A stretch of DNA of 64,000 bases. Source: Martelella mediterranea (lineage in GTDB: Bacteria > Pseudomonadota > Alphaproteobacteria > Rhizobiales > Rhizobiaceae). This document shows, piece after piece, positions 62,500 to 64,000 of this stretch. Position numbers and translations under genes: made by a program. The notes under the pieces are model-generated. The model made no database searches. It was not told where the DNA came from and saw only the letters and a program-made list of their open reading frames with translations. The stretch spans positions 1 to 64,000 of the forward strand of contig PVUG01000015.1 of NCBI GenBank assembly GCA_003001975.1, in the 5' to 3' direction. The first letter of the stretch is position 1. Each line of letters opens with the position of its first letter.

Positions 62500-63405
62500 T
62501 CATAATCTGTTTCTCAATTGTTCATAGGCGGCCTTCAGGCCGCGCAAGGTGACTGCCTCGGCATCGATGCGCTGAACTTCCGCGCCGCGTGCCGTCAGCA
62601 CACGGGCGTAGAGATCGGCAAGCTGTTCGCTGCCGATCAGCGCCACCGGCCGGCGCGACCAGAGTTCATGCAATGCCGCCACTTCGGCGCCGATCAGCAT
62701 GCCTGAAAGCTGTGCCGGTCCCGTCTGCGCTGCGTTCAAAAGCCGGTCGGCGCGGATCGAGAACAGATTGGTCAGCGCCTGTCCGGGGTTTTCGGCGGCC
62801 GTCTCTGCCGCCTGATCGAAACTCGCCATGTCCCATGCGGGCCCGGCAAGAGCCTGATGCAGCACCGAATGGTCGCGCAGCAGGGAGAAGACTTCTCCGG
62901 TCATGGTCGTCTTGAAGGATTTCACCGTGCCTTCGGCGCAGCGTACCCATTTGCAATGGGTGCCGGGCATGCACAGGACCCCGTCGAAATCCGGCGTCAT
63001 CGCCAGAAAGCCGGCAGCCTGGGTTTCTTCGCCGCGCATCACGTCCGGCGGCTCCTGCTGGCACATGCCGGGCAGGATGAAGACCTTGAGATCGGGTGAG
63101 GTTGCGGGAACCCTGATGCTCTGGTCTGCACCGGGCGGCGGACCGGGAACGGCGCAATAGCCGGCTTCCGCCCACCCCTCGCGCGCTCCTGCCATGCCGC
63201 AGATGACGACCGGCAGTGCCGTATCTTGCCGCTCGACCCCGCTTAGCAGTTCGCCGAGCACGCCGGCAAAGGCCTCCGGTTTCAATACGCCCATGCCGCG
63301 CGGGTCCTCGCGGTATTGCAGCACATCGCCCGACGGCCCCATGACCCATACACGCAGGTTGGACGTTCCCCAGTCCACAGCGACCCATTCGGGGTGTTCG
63401 GTCAT
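62500..63405 (-). CDS. dgoK: 2-dehydro-3-deoxygalactonokinase (DgoK)
   Basis: A 301-residue sugar-acid kinase that phosphorylates 2-dehydro-3-deoxy-D-galactonate, the product of DgoD. Motifs: VAVDWGTSNLRVWVMGPSGDVLQ at the N-terminus, VVICGMAGAREGWAEAGY, MPGTHCKWVRCAEGTVKSFKTTMTGEVFSLLRDHSVL, and a conserved LIGSEQLADLYARVL ATP-site end. The ATG at 63405 is chosen because GCGGAGAAG stands before it and the family begins there. The aldolase (DgoA) is not in the window. It is cotranscribed with the SDR gene upstream (gap 28 bp). Confidence 0.92.
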   Translation of the reverse strand: MTEHPEWVAVDWGTSNLRVWVMGPSGDVLQYREDPRGMGVLKPEAFAGVLGELLSGVERQDTALPVVICGMAGAREGWAEAGYCAVPGPPPGADQSIRVPATSPDLKVFILPGMCQQEPPDVMRGEETQAAGFLAMTPDFDGVLCMPGTHCKWVRCAEGTVKSFKTTMTGEVFSLLRDHSVLHQALAGPAWDMASFDQAAETAAENPGQALTNLFSIRADRLLNAAQTGPAQLSGMLIGAEVAALHELWSRRPVALIGSEQLADLYARVLTARGAEVQRIDAEAVTLRGLKAAYEQLRNRL

Positions 63406-63433
63406 GGTTGTCTTCTCCGCTAACAGTGTGTTC

Positions 63434-64000
63434 CTAATCATGAAAGACAACCGAGCGTCCGCCGTCGATCATGATCGTTTCGGCATTGATGAACGGCGCT
63501 TCGTCCGACGCCAGAAAGACGGCGGTCATCGCCACTTCTTCCGGTTGGCCGATCCGCTTCGGCGGATGCAGATCTTCCGCCTTTCGCCGCTCGGCGGCCG
63601 GATCGTCAAAGCCGTTCCAGTAGGTTTGGGCGATTTCGGTATCGATATAGCCGGGTGCGATGGCATTCACACGGATGCCTTCGGCGGCATACTCGATGCC
63701 GAGCGCGCGGGTCAGGCCGATCAGCCCATGTTTTGCCACCGGATAGGGAAAGGTGTGCGGAATGATCTTGAAGCCGTGCGAACTGGCAATGTTGACCACC
63801 GAGCCCTGCTGCTGCTTGCGCATGGCCGGCAGCACGGCTTCGGTCATCGCCCAGCAGGCCTCCAGGTCAAGCGCCATGCAGCGCGCCCATTCCGCACGCG
63901 GCATTTCGTGCGGCCGGTAGAAGACATTTGCACCGGCATTGTTGACCAGCACATCGATATGGCCGAACCGCTCCGTTGCCATGGCGACAACCGCATCGAT
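63434..64000 (-). CDS. SDR-family oxidoreductase, N-terminus cut by the window end
   Basis: The last 188 residues of a classical SDR; the cofactor-binding start lies beyond the window. Visible: NNAGANVFYRPHEMP, SVVNIASSHGFKIIPHTFPYPVAKHGLIGLTRALGIEYAAEGIRVNAIAPGYIDT with Ser, Tyr and Lys of the active site, and AETIMIDGGRSV. The SSHGF...YPVAK pattern is common in sugar-acid operons of rhizobia. It precedes DgoK by 28 bp in the same direction, so a role in making galactonate from galactose or in handling a related sugar is possible, but not proven. Confidence 0.87.
   Translation of the reverse strand: MDAVVAMATERFGHIDVLVNNAGANVFYRPHEMPRAEWARCMALDLEACWAMTEAVLPAMRKQQQGSVVNIASSHGFKIIPHTFPYPVAKHGLIGLTRALGIEYAAEGIRVNAIAPGYIDTEIAQTYWNGFDDPAAERRKAEDLHPPKRIGQPEEVAMTAVFLASDEAPFINAETIMIDGGRSVVFHD

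Noticed and set aside
1-64000. CRISPR arrays, tRNA or rRNA genes, insertion sequences, integrases
   Set aside because: No regular spacer repeats, cloverleaf-type sequence, transposase motif or att-like direct repeats were found when reading both strands; this was by eye, not by a search program.

Overview
The window is a GC-rich stretch of an alphaproteobacterial genome, most likely Rhizobiales (Hyphomicrobiales). Evidence for this is the density of sugar and peptide ABC transporters each paired with its own LacI or GntR regulator, a RirA-type iron box (TGA-N9-TCA) before an efe operon, a DUF2218-SIP fusion, and intergenic palindromes of the rhizobial kind. Genus-level placement is not possible from the sequence alone. 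I saw no rRNA, tRNA, insertion sequence, CRISPR array or phage gene. The window cuts a gene at each end.

Layout. 0-4 kb: the tail of a 3-hydroxyisobutyrate dehydrogenase-like gene, a classical SDR, an Asp-nucleophile alpha/beta hydrolase, a TetR regulator, and an SDR-fold protein that has lost its catalytic residues. 4-6.3 kb: a MipA/OmpV outer-membrane protein, then a SnoaL-like protein and a FadR-type GntR regulator. 6.5-15 kb: an operon with a gamma-glutamyltransferase-family enzyme, a complete family-5 peptide/glutathione-type ABC importer and a YfeH-like BASS transporter. Two TTGTCGACAA-like palindromes lie in the gntR/GGT divergent promoter. 15-22.4 kb: a LacI-controlled importer for plant-type oligosaccharides with a cytosolic GH127 beta-L-arabinofuranosidase. 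22.6-31.6 kb: a second LacI-controlled operon with a ribose-type ABC importer with two permeases, its LacI repressor, a cytosolic TIM-barrel isomerase, a Gfo/Idh/MocA dehydrogenase and an exported TIM-barrel isomerase.

31.9-40.3 kb: siderophore acquisition, with an AraC regulator, a TonB-dependent receptor broken by one in-frame amber codon, FecBCCD-type ABC genes and a siderophore-interacting ferric reductase. 40.3-44.3 kb: LysR, a secreted SnoaL-like protein, WrbA quinone reductase and an aldehyde dehydrogenase. 44.6-48.8 kb: an efeU-efeO-efeB-efeO2 ferrous-iron uptake operon. 49.1-52.5 kb: a second LysR/aldehyde dehydrogenase module with a diacetyl-reductase-like SDR. 52.8 kb: a UbiX-type prenyltransferase. 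53.5-64 kb: a GntR-controlled operon (MalF, MalG, binding protein, GH2 glycosidase, UgpC-like ATPase, D-galactonate dehydratase) facing a DgoK/SDR operon. Together these suggest import and hydrolysis of a galactoside followed by the De Ley-Doudoroff route.

Two themes recur. The window is a scavenging island: four organic-substrate importers and two iron importers sit beside the enzymes that process their cargo, and both glycosidases lack export signals, so intact oligosaccharides are imported first. In all three sugar operons a perfect GC-rich hairpin follows the binding-protein gene, which suggests a shared way of setting binding-protein excess. Regulatory sites can be read directly at several promoters.
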